NCBI RefSeq assembly: GCF_026151205.1
Contig: NC_087072.1
Coordinates: 20,240,103-20,304,102, forward strand
Length of the DNA: 64,000 nucleotides
Origin: Bolinopsis microptera
Taxonomy: Eukaryota; Ctenophora; Tentaculata; Lobata; Bolinopsidae
Direction of reading: 5' to 3'
Shown here in pieces: positions 23,103 to 38,100 of this stretch (the first letter of the stretch is position 1; each line of letters begins with the position of its first letter). Below the pieces are notes generated by a model. The model was not told the DNA's origin. It did not search any database and worked only from the letters and a program-made list of their open reading frames with translations. Made by a program: the position numbers and the translations under genes.

Positions 23103-26100
23103 TTACACAAAGTACTCTCGATACGACGTGCCGATATCTCGGTAGTCCATCCTAACGTCGTCCTCAGACCCAGACTCACATCCGTCCCCCGTCATTGCTT
23201 TGTCCTCGTGACCTGGGCGAGAGGGACTGCCCTCACATAGCTGATCTTCCAGTCGTCTCCTAACCACTCTAGGTTCAGCCTCTGTCTCCATGGCAACAGG
23301 ATCTGAAGAAGATCACGAAATTTAGTGACAGTTGTAAGAGGTTTATAATTTTAGAGATTGTAGCTTGTATTTATGAGCGTGATAGAAATTTAGAAATTAT
23401 TTCAGTGTTACTTTTAATCGGATTTGCAGTAAAAGAAAAGATCAGAAATTCACCAAATGCTTCTCTGGATATTGAGTAAATTTCTCAAAATCTAGTAATA
23501 TAATATAACCTAATTAAGCTTTTAAATTAGGCGTGTCGAAAGGTGATAGTAGATATCGTATATAAGATAAATTAGTGGTAGAGATTAGTGGCATATTAGA
23601 TTGGAATGATACGACGCATAATTAGGAGTATTGAGGGATGACCTACTTAATTCTTTGAATGACAGTGGATGAATGTGGAGTCCGATCATCATGAAATATT
23701 TCAATATCATTGCTGTGATCAGGTACAAGTGTGCTATCGCTTTGAACAGGTACAAGTGTGCGATCACTGCAGGCATCACTATAATTATCACAATCAGGAG
23801 TTTCCTCACTCTTATTAGCAACAACTGGCCTTCCACGTAGTTTTCCTGTGATGAAGAAAATGCAGACGATCTTTTAACTAGAATGTTTAGTGACATTTAA
23901 ACAAGAATTTCGCCGCGGTAACACCACGCACGATCAAATTTCCCTACTGCATACAATTTAATTGTTCTACTTTATTGTATCCCAGAGTGGTGTTTGGCGC
24001 ATGTACAATGTATGATGTAATAATCGTTTATATTATATTAGGCGTGCAGAACTTGAAAAATCCTGCGCGCATCTGAGGTGTCGCCGTTTATTTGTGATCT
24101 GTATGTGGTTTGGTTGTAGATCATTTCATACTTTGCGCGGTTTTGTTTCGTGTTAACAATAACGATATGCATATCATGTCACGTCATATAACTGCATCGT
24201 ATGCCAACTTATTGACTGTAATAAAATATGCTGTTTCGTCTTAGTTATTATTTGTATCTAACATAAACTAATACATTTTTATATGTTATATTATGCTTAC
24301 TCGACACATCACAGCACCATCGACTTATCAAGCCTTTTATTTGATATAGGATTCTTTAAAAGCATACCGCAATCTTGATATTACAGTATTACAGTTGCTT
24401 CTTGAATGTAACTGTAAAGTAACTTCTATTCTCAACTATGTATTCCAATGCTTTCTACCATTCAGTGTCGATGAACTGTTAAATAATCAGCCCACAGCCA
24501 CGAGTCAGCTGATATCATAATTCTATTTGTTTTGACTTGCTGAATTTTATCACTCGGTAATTTATTAAGCTTGTTTCACCAAAATAACACTTATATTGAT
24601 GATTATATATAATCCGTTTGTAACAGTCGTCAAGCACCAAAAACTCGTTGCTATGCCTGTAATTAATTAACTCATAACCGGCGTCGCGCGCACAAAATAG
24701 ACTCCTTTTATACACATAATTATAGGGGAGTGGTCTATATTGCGAAGGAGCAGACTTTTGTCATCAACGTAGGACCGTCGGGCCACCTCATATATCCAAA
24801 CCCGATTACTTATTCCCTACGATCTTTTTGCCTTCGGCAAGAGTAGGGAAAAAAATTAGGGTAGATTAGTGTCTACAATTATGTGCCTAATTCCTGTTAT
24901 ATGGGTAGCTAAACAAGGAAGCTGAGAGGCTCCGTACAGACCAACCTAAAGTTAAATCGTACTTTATACTTAGAACATAGCTGTAGATTGGACAGTCTAA
25001 GGTTAGATTCATATATTAAGCCGATGGCACAACTCCAAAAGTTGCCAACACCCATCAACTTTAAAAGAGACCAGAGAAGTTTAACAAGTTATGTGATGGC
25101 TTGAACTTTTCAACTACCTGGCCCAGGAAAATTTTAACGAACAGTCTGATTTTGCCGTCTGTTTTGTTAAAATAAAGCCTATATTTGGTAAATAGGACCA
25201 GATTGTTTATTTAAAAGAACAATTCTCGTGCCCGGGTGAACTGAATATTTCTTACAAAATGAAGAATTCTAGTGATGAGTGAAACTTTTAACCGACGAGA
25301 GACTGTTTTACATGATACTAACCGATAAAACTGGACAAGGAAGTGTATCTGGGGGGACTTGACTGCAACATCTCCAGAACTTTCCGCTTCTGTCCAACAT
25401 TAACAGTAACATCTGACTTCAAAGGAGTACAGGTATTCAGTATTGGGGTTGAATGCAGCTGAGTGCTGTGTAGCAGAGTGCTGTCTAGCTGGGTGCTGTT
25501 CAGAGGTGTGCTGGTCTTACAGGGGGTTTTAGCCAGCCCGGCGAGAGGGTTCTTGTGGAAGGAAAAGGAGTTGGTGATAGAAGTGGTGATAGAGCTGACT
25601 GAAGGTGATGCTGTCGCTTTGGGAGTTGATGACGTCTTGACCTGAAATATGAGTATTGGTTGTTATTATCACACTTTTGTTATCGGACAAAGACTTCTTG
25701 CTTTTGTTCCGGGACAAGCGGGAAATTTTGAGATCGGCCAGATTCAAATCGAGTCTTTGCGCCACCCGCATCAGTGGTTTACGGTTTGGCTATCGCGCGC
25801 GCTGGATGGTGATATTCTATGCTGTGGAAATGGGGGCACAAGCCACCAGTAGATGAATCCATAAATTTGGAACATGGGCACATCGCAGTATTGGCCGTAT
25901 CTGAGTGCTGGGAAGGCTCAGTTCGGTTTTCTAAGATGGATATAGCCGTAAGCTAGGCCTAGGAACCATCAAAAGTCGTATAAAATTACCCATGGAATGA
26001 CCAGAAATGAACGAAAATGAACATTCTTCTCAAAGTGCTCATAATGGTTTGAAATGGGTCGGAAAGTGTTTACATTGGTACTAGGACCACTCAAACCAAG

Positions 26101-29100
26101 TTTGAGAATCACTGCATGTCTAGAACCGATGTGAGGGTGGTTCCAACTTCCAAATTTGATTTTTGTAACCATTTTGGGAACATGGGGACATCGGAGTATT
26201 GGCTGTATTTGAGTGCTGGGAAGCCTCAATTCGTTTTTCTAAGATAGATATATAGTTCAAAGCTAGGCCTAGGAGCCATCAACAGTCGCATAAAATTATC
26301 CAGGTTCATGGAATGAACGAAAATGAGCGAAAATGAATATTTTTCTCAAAGTGCTCAGAATAGTTCAAAATTTATCGGAAGTAGTTCATATTGGTCCTAG
26401 GACCACTCAAACCAAGTTTGGAAATCACTGCACGTCTAGAACTGATGTAAGGTTGTTTCCAATTCTGCCCTAATAGTCCTCCCGAGTATCCAGATTTTTA
26501 GAAAGAAAACCCCAATTCGGTTTTCTAAACAGTTGCGCAAAATCGAATCAAATTGATTGTGTTTATATTGGTCCTAGGACCACTCAAACCAAGTTTGGGA
26601 ATCACTGCATGTCTAGAACCGATGTTACCAATGTTCCAAAATGTTCCAATTTTGGCACAATAATCCTCCTGAGAATCCAGATTTTTGGAACATGGGGACA
26701 TCGAAGTATTGGCTGTATTTAAGTGCTGGGAAGCTTCAATTCTGTTTTCTAAGATGGATATAGGTAAAAACTAGGCCTAAGAGCCATCAAATGTCAAATA
26801 ACATTACCCAGGTTCATGGCATGAACGAAAATGAACAAAAATGAACATAGTCCTAAAAATGCTCAGAACGGTTTAAAATTGGTCGGAAAGTGTTTATATT
26901 GGTCCTAGGACCACTCAAACCAAGTTTGGGAATCACTGCATGTCTAGAACCGATGTTACCAATGTTCCAAAATGTTCCAATTTTGGCACAATAATCATCC
27001 TGAGAATCCAGATTTTTGGAACATGGGGACATCGAAGTATTGGCTGTATTTAAGTGCTGGGAAGCCTCAATTCGATTTTCTATGATGGATATAGGTAAAA
27101 ACTAGGCCTAAGAGCCATCAAATGTCAAATAACATTACCCAGGTTCATGGAATGAACGAAAATGAACGAAAATAAATATTGTCCTAAAAATGCTCAGAAC
27201 GGTTTAAAATTGGTCGGAAAGTGTTTATATTGGTCCTAGGACCACTCAAACCAAGTTTGGGAATCACGGCATGTCTAGAACTGATGTTACCAATGTTCCA
27301 AAATGTTCCAATTTTGGCACAATAATCCTCCTGAGAATCCAGATTTTTGGAATATCGGTTCTAGACATGCAGTGATTCCCAAACTTGGTTTGAGTGGTCC
27401 TAGGACCAATATAAACACTTTCCGACCAATTTTAAACCGTTCTGAGCATTTTTAGGACAATTTTCATTTTCGTTCATTTTCGTTCATTCCGTGAACCTGG
27501 GTAGTGTTATTTGACTTTTGATGGCTCTTAGGCCTAGTTTTTACCTATATCCATCTTAGAAAACCGAATTGAGGCTTCCCAGCACTTAAATACAGCCAAT
27601 ACTTCGATGTCCCCATGTTCCAAAAATCTGGATTCTCAGGAGGATTATTGTGCCAAAATTGGAACATTTTGGAACATTGGTAACATCGGTTCTAGACATG
27701 CAGTGATTCCCAAACTTGGTTTGAGTGGTCCTAGGACCAATATAAACACTTTACGACCAATTTTAAACCGTTCTGAGCAATTTTAGGACAATATTCATTT
27801 TTGTTCATTTTCGTTCATTCCATGAACCTGGGTAATGTTATTTGACTTTTGATCGCTTCTAAGCCTAGTTTTTACCTATATCCATCTTAGAAAACCGAAT
27901 TGAGGCTTCCCAGCACTTAAATACAGCCAATACTTCGATGTCCCCATGTTCCAAAAATCTGGATTCTCAGGAGGATTATTGTGCCAAAATTGGAACATTT
28001 TGGAACATTGGTAACATCGGTTCTAGACATGCAGTGATTCCCAAACTTGGTTTGAGTGGTCCTAGGACCAATATAAACACTTTCCGACCAATTTTAAACC
28101 GTTCTGAGCAATTTTAGGACAATATTCATTTTTGTTCATTTTCGTTCATTCAATGAACCTGGGTAATGTTATTTGACATTTGATGGCTCTTAGGCCTAGT
28201 TTTTACCTATATCCATCTTAGAAAATCGAATTGAGGCTTCCCAGCACTTAAATACAGCCAATACTTCGATGTCCCCATGTTCCAAAAATCTGGATTCTCA
28301 GGAGGATTATTGTGCCAAAATTGGAACATTTTGGAACATTGGTAACATCGGTTCTAGACATGCAGTGATTCCCAAACTTGGTTTGAGTGGTCCTAGGACC
28401 AATATAAACACTTTCCGACCAATTTTAAACCGTTCTGAGCAATTTTAGGACAATATTCATTTTTGTTCATTTTCGTTCATTCAATGAACCTGGGTAATGT
28501 TATTTGACATTTGATGGCTCTTAGGCCTAGTTTTTACCTATATCCATCTTAGAAAATCGAATTGAGGCTTCCCAGCACTTAAATACAGCCAATACTTCGA
28601 TGTCCCCATGTTCCAAAAATCTGGATTCTCAGGAGGATTATTGTGCCAAAATTGGAACATTTTGGAACATTGGTAACATCGGTTCTAGACATGCAGTGAT
28701 TCCCAAACTTGGTTTGAGTGGTCCTAGGACCAATATAAACACTTTCCGACCAATTTTAAACCGTTCTGAACAATTTTGAGACAATATTCATTTTTGTTCA
28801 TTTTCGTTCATTCCATGAACCTGGGTAATGTTATTTGACTATTGATTGCTCCTAGGCCTAGTTTTTACCTATATCCATCTTAGAAAACAGAATTGAGGCT
28901 TCCCAGCACTTAAATACAGCCAATACTTCGATGTCCCCATGTTCCAAAAATCTGGATTCTCAGGAGGATTATTGTGACAAAATTGGAACATTTTGGAACA
29001 TTGTTAACATCGGTTCTAGATATGCAGTGATTCCCAAACTTGGTTTGAGCGGTCCTAGGACCAATATAAACACTTTCCGACCAATTTTAAACTGTTCTGA

Positions 29101-32100
29101 GCATTTTTAGGACAATATTCATTTTTGTTCATTTTCGTTCATTCCATGAACCTGGGTAATGTTATGCTACTTTCGATGGCCCCTAGACCTAGCTTGCAAC
29201 TATATCCATCATTTACAATTATTTTTGGCACTATTTAGAGCTTATTAGGGCAAATAAATGCATGGCACACTTTTGGCACAATTTTGGCACATGTTCCAAA
29301 AATGTTCCAAAAATCTGGATTCATCAACTCCAAGCCACGGCGTCGTTAAGTCTTAATGTTGATCAATCATCGGTATCTTTAGGAAAATATGCCAATTCTT
29401 TTGTCGCGAAGATACCAATAATATCTCAGCACAAATAGAAAATTAAATTTGATTAGACGATATTCCTAAATCAGTTCGTATCGGGATAATTGAACTTACG
29501 TGTAAAAGTTTGGAAATGCTATTGCCAATGTTCCTCCGAGTGCTTTTTGTTCTTATCATTGGCGAATGACTCACATTGTTGAGCTCCATAATATAATGTG
29601 GGTATTCTTTCTCGAACTGAAACATTGTACGCATATATTAACAGGCGAGTCATGTATAAAACTGTCATACGAGTACAATGTACATTATATACGCATATAT
29701 TAACAGGCGGGTCATGTATAAAACTTTTCTGTCATTAAAACCCAGTGACGTGGCAATTTGCATTTCGCAATGATATATGACACATCATTTGCGCGGAAAA
29801 AATGTTGGCACAACACCAACTGGAAGAAAAACAAACAGGAAAACATATAAACTATGCCCAACCCTATAAAATTTTTGGGAGTAAAGTTACAAAATTAAGT
29901 TTTAAACAGGTACCTTTTTTAAGCGTGAATTCTTGTCCTTGCCCTCAGGCATTTGCTGAAATGCCTGAAAAAAGAATACAATTCAGTTTCTGAAGAATTC
30001 CCACGATAGTTCACAAAAAACTACCATAACTTACCATGCATGATAGTTAAAACATATGATTAAAATAACCTCCTGAACAGTTTGTGCTTCCCAAAACTAA
30101 CCGCCCTGTCCGCCAATGAAGCATATCGTTAATAGCCCAACCAATTGGCAATTCATTAAATATGTTAAAAACAGGGCGAGTTGGACCACGCCGGAGAAGC
30201 CGCAGCAACTGCAGCATAACGGATTATCGGAAACATAAAAAAGCTCCACAAGTAACATTTTGTACACTCTGGAACAGTACACACGAGGTACACACTAACT
30301 TTGTATAGCTCTAGGAGGTGCTGTTTAGTTTGGGAATAAACAACATCCTTGTGGAGATCTCCGCTCATCTTGACACAGTTGCTGGCTATTTCCACTGGGA
30401 TCTCCTCGCATGATTCCCCCCTCTGAAGGCGAGCTTGGTATTTGCTCGCTGTCTGTTCCAGATCTCTTGGTACCTATGGCACAACTCTGTTAGTGGAAAT
30501 GGACGGAGGTAAAAATAGAACATATTTCACATTCCAACTAATAGTAAATGTAACTTTCGAGCAAGTCTGTTATTGTTAAAACATGGAAAACTGGGACGAA
30601 ACAGCCACTGGCGGGGAGAGACAATTGAAATAGTACAGCTAGGTCTCATCAAGATCTGTCAACAAAGTATATCTTACACCCAGTTTGGTCCCAGTGTGGA
30701 TATACCAGACATGTACAGCCCCAGGGGTGTATCATCAATCATGTACCATTAGACGGACCCTCCGTTTAAATACAGGTGTGGATATCATCAGATTAAGCTA
30801 TTATTTATAGACTGAATGTTTCTAATTTTATCAGTCTATAATATCATGTCCTATCTTAAGGTCTAGATTTATTTAGACCTTAAGATAGGTCTAAATAATA
30901 GTGGCTATATTAAACCTTTAAGTCCTACATTATTAGCGTCGAGATATCCGCGATAATAGCACGGCTTGACACGACTTCTTTATTTAATCTCTTGCTTTGT
31001 TAAACGTTTTGTTTAATCCCACATGAATAATTAACAAGACACGAGTCTGACGCTCTACCAGGCAGCTTGCAATCCAGCCAGCCAATTAAAATACACTGAA
31101 GTCAAATATAAAACAATTACCCTACACTTCTCAGCTTTACACGGATCAATCTAGCTGCCCATCTTGGTCTGGCTCTATGATTTAGTTAGGTTGGGTTTAA
31201 CTTGGAGACTTTGTATATAACAGTGAGCAAGTGTTGAGAGTATGCGCAGTATGTCCAGGAAACAATCTCCTGGATCAGAGAGAGGGAGCCCTGGAGCACT
31301 TGAACCCTACAGTGTTATATAACAGATAGTGTGCCCTACGTCTATAGCAGAGGGCACGGATGTGTGGCTTCCTCACTCGTACATATATATTGTACCGGGG
31401 ACGTTTCTTGCACCGCAATTATGTACAGTGTGGTGATGATCTATATTTTGACAGGAACTAACAACTCTGATTCTATGAATTCGGACCAAACTAGGGTTTA
31501 CAAAAATTTCAAGTTATGATTTCAAAAATGTAATTTTACAAAAATGCCGTTCATGATCAAAATGTGTATGTTATTGTGTAGCAGCATCGCTATAAATTGC
31601 ATGGTTGAAATCTGTAACAAATTTATATGTAATTGCAAATTCCAATTTAGATTAAGACACAATCAATGCATCTAAAACATCATCATTACGGACAAACCTT
31701 GAACAAGGTATCCGAATTATTTATAAGATACGCAGTGTATGTCACTAGATCGTCTAGCGGGTCAGACATTGTACTGTTTCCCAGACACATGTTCGCTGCA
31801 GTCTCCATCTGCTTTGATTTTAGGATGTGGGGAGCGAAGATCAACCCCAAGTTGTGGTAGTCCATCAGAGAGTGGGGGTTCAGTGCTACTTCCGAGAGGA
31901 GCATTAACAACATCTGTGGGAAAGAGGGGTGTTAGTCAGAGAGTGGGGGTTCAGTGCAACTTCTGAGAGGAGTATTAACAGCATCTGTGAGAGGAAGTGG
32001 TGTTAGTCAGAGAGTGGGGGTAATTATTGATAACTGATATAAACTAAACTAATTAGCTAATTCCACATATAAATGGCCATCTCTCATTGATAAATTTGGA

Positions 32101-35100
32101 ACTGAATACTAAATGATAACTCCAGTCCTATTATATAATAACAAAGGATTCATGTGAGCAGATTGGTAATACTACTATCTATAGATCAGCTGTGATAACT
32201 ATCTTGTATTATAATCTCTAGAGGAAAGAAACCTGCTGACAGTTCTGTTTCAGGCTATCTTAACCGGAAATTTGATCATTTGATCAACTTGGACCAAGTA
32301 ATGTTTATCAAATCTGTGTATATAGAGAAACTAGTGTCTTTCTTAAACGTGCTTTATATTTCAATTCAATATGGAAAATTCGACTATTAAGCTTTTCTTT
32401 CTTCTCCAATTAAGAATTTTTTTCTTCTCTTAAGAATACAGTATATTTGATCATATTTCAATATACAAAAGCATGAGAAGTTATTGATAATGATAAGCAT
32501 GGCAGTCAAAATGTTGAATCTGCCTGAAAAGGCCGTATACTTATAACAGTTAAAAATGTCAGCCCCGACAGAAAATCCCTAAAAATTGCATACCTTTAGA
32601 AACATCCTGTTTTCCTCCGGTAATAGCAGCAACACAAGTTGTAGACACTTTAACTTCTTTTCCCCGTCCGCTAACTCTGAAAATAACATAATTTTACAGT
32701 TTAGTACACCCCCACATTACTTCATTACACTGTGGACTGTGGGGTGAAAGCTTGTGTAACAATGTAAACATTAGTAAACGTGAAGTTGACTGGCACTGCA
32801 ATGTAGCGCTGGTGCCAGGGCGCCGTTATCTCCAACTAACCCATTAGATCACACCCACAGATTCAGAGCAGGTTACAGGGTTAAGTGAGTCTACATTGGA
32901 GGAGCAGGTAATTGAGGAAACACGTGACTGCATTTAATATCGCTAATTGCGTTACTATTTTATAATACATTCACACAGACTCAAGCCATTTTTTGGGAGA
33001 AAAGTACATGTCTTTTTGTGGAAATACCTGTACAAAACGTTGTGGAATTTTATGCAGCAGTAATATTAGGAATGTGAAGTTGATAGATTTAATTATGGAA
33101 GAGAATGCAAGCTAAAAATTAGCATCAGAGATTACAATGCATATCATAATTTAAGGAATGCAAACGTGTAATTATTGATCAATGATCCCAATCTGAAATA
33201 TTACATTTTACACATCACGCACCTCACGCACCTCCCGATCACCTCACGATCACCTTACTTAAGACTGCTATTTATAATACCCCTGACTAAGAACATGATT
33301 AAATCTGAAAAGTCGTACATTTTAAATTTATCTCCCTAGAAAAATAAGAATAAAGATCTGCACATCCGGTAACTGTAATTATAGATAGAAAAATACATTG
33401 ATATCGAACAATAAAGATAGTTCAGAATCTCAACTATCACGTACTAGCGATCTCGATGTGAATAGGAATGTGTTTTTCACACAGTAGAGGTTCGGGCAGC
33501 TCAGCAACATACTGCTTCAGTACGGACGCTGCATCGTGGACTGTAAACTCCTCCTGCTCCGACCAATCGATAACGTTACCGTGACTATCCAACAACTTCT
33601 TGATGTCTTTTATACGCTTGTTGGATCCACACTTCCGGAATATTCCCTCGTAGTGCACGTCTGAAGAAGGAGGGACATTAGTTTATAGATTGTAAGAGAA
33701 TTAGATACTTAGAGATTACATAATATGGCTACGCGACAATAAGGTGCCTTGAGATTTAGCTACCTAAACAATTAACAAGCAGATAAAGAGATAAATCACC
33801 GTGAGACCCCGTATCTTAGGGGGCCTTAGTGTCGGCCACTGTATTATATAATTAACAAATGGGGGTGAGATTAATTGTGCAGAAAGAACAGCGAGCTGGT
33901 ATGCAGGACCGTGGGTTATTTTATTCTATGGACAAAGATATACTATATACCAGGTATGTTTTGTTATTTTAATTTTTTTTAAAGAGCAAGGAATACGCTG
34001 AAAGTATTTTGTTAGGCACGAGTTTAAATTTCTTATCATTTTCGTGGTATTCCCGCGAGATTTTCTATTAAAGTGTAATCTGAGTCCAAACAACAGCTCT
34101 CAAAACGTCATTACAGCTGTAACGGTGTTTGTAGCAATGTTATAATATCGGCTGTAATGTTTTGCGGAACAAGTCTTCACATTTTGAAAATATTGGTGAA
34201 TCTACTTTAAATGCTGTCTAAGAAATATAATAATATAACAATACATTTTAAAAGGAATAGAATTGACAGAAGACGTCCAAGTAATGAATCAGGATCCCGG
34301 GTCCTAATGATAGAACTTCTCGAGCTATTAAGGGGACCGGGGGTTTTAATGAAGACCCCCCGGCCCCCCCCCCCCCCCCCTTAGGGAACCGGGTATCTAG
34401 GGGGTATCAGCTAGAGTAGGAATGTGTAAGATGTTAAATATGTCCCAAATTATGCGCTAACTCCGCCAAGTAGTCGGGTTTGGATAAATAAAAAATAAAA
34501 TGCATTTTCACTAGATTGAAATGCAAATTATAATAAAACAATCTGGTGGATTCGTGTCGTGTTATTGAGTCTCATGATTCAAGTTTCAACAACATAATTT
34601 TTTAATACTTTCAACACTGCTATATAACAAATAATTTGAGATCATAAATACGATGTTGTAACATTGAAATGTTGAGTAATTCCTTTCCTGATAAGAGCAT
34701 TTTTCCTAGTCGCATCAAACGGGATCAATACAAATTTACACAAGAATACATTGCAACCATGCGACTCATATAAACAATATATTCCAATCCGGATTTTACA
34801 CTTTCAACACTACTATAATATGACAAATAATTTGAGAATATGAGTACATGCTACATGCTACATGAAGAGGTCTCCTCCTAGTCGTTGGAGTGGCCTGCAT
34901 CACACACATCTCTTCTAACATGTTCCTCCATTCCACTCGCTTTAAAGTTTAGAGCCAACTGTTTTACTGCATCTCTGCTGATGTTATCGACACCTGTAAA
35001 TTCCGCCGCATCCTCGAGTACACAGGCCATCCAGCCTTTACGGGGTCGTCCTCTCAGTCTCTTTCCATAGTTTGGTTTCCAATCCAGTAAGAAATTGGGA

Positions 35101-38100
35101 AACCGCGTCTCTGGCATTCTGACAACATGTCCGTACCACCTTAGTCTAGCCGCACCGATGAAAGTTTCGATAGACTTAATTCCAGCACGCCTGAGAACTT
35201 CTTCATTGGAGACATGGAAGAACCACTTTATCTTCAAGATTCTTCTCAGGGAGGTCAGATGGAAGACCTCAAACCGTTTCATCTGCTTCTTTGTTGTGTT
35301 CCAAACTTCAGCTCCATATAACAGAATGGTAATAACAGCAGCCTTGTAGATACGGATCTTGGTGGGCGTTCTTATAGTTCGACTGTTCCATATCTTCCAA
35401 AGCTGATGGAACGCACCATTAGCACGCTGGATCCTGATGTCAAGATCTCGGTCAATGGTACCATCCCCACTGATGTTGGCACCAAGATAAACAAAGTTGC
35501 TGACCTGTTCAACAGGTTCTCCCTCCACTGTTAGCTTTATACTGTCTCTTTCGGTGTAAGGTCGCTGGGACGCACACTTGCTGATCGCCATGCATTGTGT
35601 CTTTTCAGCGTTGATCTTTAACGCAGCATAAGAGGTGTAATAAGCTATAAGATCAGTGGACTCTTGTAGCTCTTCTTCAGTATTGTCCATCACTGCCAGA
35701 TCATCAGCGTAGTCACTATCCATGATAACTTTTTCATCTGCACCCTTTAGTTCCTTTTGCAGTACTGCACCATGACTGATTGCCTTGTGAACCTCGGCCA
35801 AAAAGATTCCAAAGTTCAGACAAAAATTAAATACAGGAGGGCCCTGGATATCACCCTGTCCAGTGCCCGAATTAACAGAGAACCAATCAGACAACCAATT
35901 TCACCATTAACCCTGAAAGCACTCATGGTTCCGTTGAAGAATGCCTGAAAGATTCTAAAATATTTCTCAGGAAGTCCATAGTGTCTCATGCTTGACCATG
36001 AGTATGACGTAGAAATGTTTATTTACATTAGAATCTGTCTTCACTGAGTCTATTGCTCAGGAACAATCAGAAATTTTATTGAAAGAAATGTAATAAAATA
36101 TGTCCGGCAAAGCTTTATTTCAATTTCCTAAATTATATAACAATTTACTAATTATATCGGTAATTGATAACAATTAAAATGCAGCTAAATCTCCTCAAAT
36201 AATCTCAGTAAATAAAATCTGTGCCACTGTTACAAACTGAACTTCTTTCTAGTGTTTAGTTTCACCACAACTGATATTATGGAGCTTAAACGTCGCTATA
36301 ATTTAAATTTTAAAACTGTCATATTTTGATTGCTTCAAACTGGCCCTTGTAAAATTTCTATAACGGCCAAATCCTGGCCTGGCACAAAATAATGTCACCC
36401 ATCCGCCTTGCAAAGACAACTAAGGAAGACGGCAGCATTTGTTTATTATGGAAAATAGTCCCACAGAAGACTCGACATTTGAACTGATGAAAACAATAAT
36501 TATATTTTGCACACAATATGATTTGAATATTATGCTGTAACATAATGCAGGAAAATATTCCGGTTTTTTTTTTCATATTATATTAAGCCACCCTAATTTC
36601 GCATGTCCTGCATGTCGATTTTTGCTTTAAACGAATTAAATTTGTAAATCTCCACGATCAGTGAAACATGAGGCTACGTCCAGAATAGATAAATATGCTT
36701 GCAAGATTTCTTATCGTTTTGCTTTACTTAGTTGTTCGCTAAACTTAAGTTGTACACTCGTTCTAAGTAATAATATCATATTTTGCTATTCCGTCTTTAC
36801 AATTATATTATATAATGCGTGATACACTTCTGACAGTGTATCTTTAATAAAATTAATGTTGTTATTTTGAATATTTTCTGATCTCATGAATGGAAAAATT
36901 GTCGGGGGCCGGGACTAAGTTAATGATTCTTCACTGTCCTTAGAACCGAACAAAATTCGATTTTGTAGGCCAGTGGTAAACGTGGTCATTATTCAACTGA
37001 ATCTAAAGCCACGTCCAGGTTGCACTTGTTCATTCCATTTCTTATCGTTTTACTTTTAAATACTCCGAACTAAAGTTTTACACTCGTTCAACTATCTCGT
37101 ATTCTGTTATTCCTTCTTTTGAATTAGATACGCACTTCTCACTGACAATATTCTCAAAAACTTTCTAAAGAATGTTCATTTCGGGCACGTTGAACAAACT
37201 TCGTTAAGCTCCGGTTGGATAATGACCACGTCTAACACCAGGCTTCTACCGGATTCTTTAGAGCTCTAACAGAATTCTAGCCGGCAGCCTGGATTTAGTC
37301 ACAAGTAAATTAGATTAATTATTAGATATATTGCCATTTTTATTATATTTGCCATTCCTTCTAGAGTTCGTTTCTCTGAATTTTATTTTCATTTTGTAAG
37401 GTTGCAGACAGTGCAGTGTGGTTATTGGTGGTGAGATCTTGTCAGGATGGACGTAAGTAGCACTTTTAAAGTGAACATTACAAAATTTCTTTACATTGCT
37501 TACGAAAAATTAGTCGCTGCAGTTATTTATAATTGTGCATTAATTATCATTATGATTTAAGATTCCGAAACAAATTATGCAAGTGAAGCTGTTACTTTTC
37601 TTCCTGCTTTGACATTTGTTTCAGACTGAAGAAAGAAAAGTGGCTGCAACGCAGAAGAGGAACAGGTCGTTCCTGGCAGTATTGTTGGTAGTACTGGTAA
37701 TACTCGCAATAATCATCGTGGTAGTCGTGGTTGTAGAAACCAGGAAGAAAGGCGACAGTATGGCGGTTGCATCTGATAACGATGTCTGTACTAACATTGG
37801 CGCTGATATTCTGAGAAGCAAAGGAAGTGGGGTGGACGCTACAATCGCTGTCTTGCTCTGTTTAGGAGCTGTTCAGCCACAATCTAATGGGATCGGAGGA
37901 GGAGGTTTTATGTTGGTTCATACCAAGGACGATGATAAGGTCATCAATTTCCGTGAGAGAGCCCCGGCTGCCTCAAGTAAAAGTATGTTTAACTCGGATG
38001 AAAACATGGCTAAAGACGGGGGGTTAGCAAGCGCTATTCCCGGAGAAATCCTCGGTTATTGGAAAGCACATCAAAAATATGGCAAATTAAAATGGGAAGA

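Noticed and set aside
23585..23896. 103-codon minus-strand frame between RhoGAP exons 8 and 9
   Set aside because: Exons 8 and 9 join in phase without it, and no acceptor-donor pair gives a compatible extra exon.
34885..35349. Plus-strand open frames of 61 and 84 codons
   Set aside because: They are antisense to the conserved C-terminal region of the LINE at 34862-36003.
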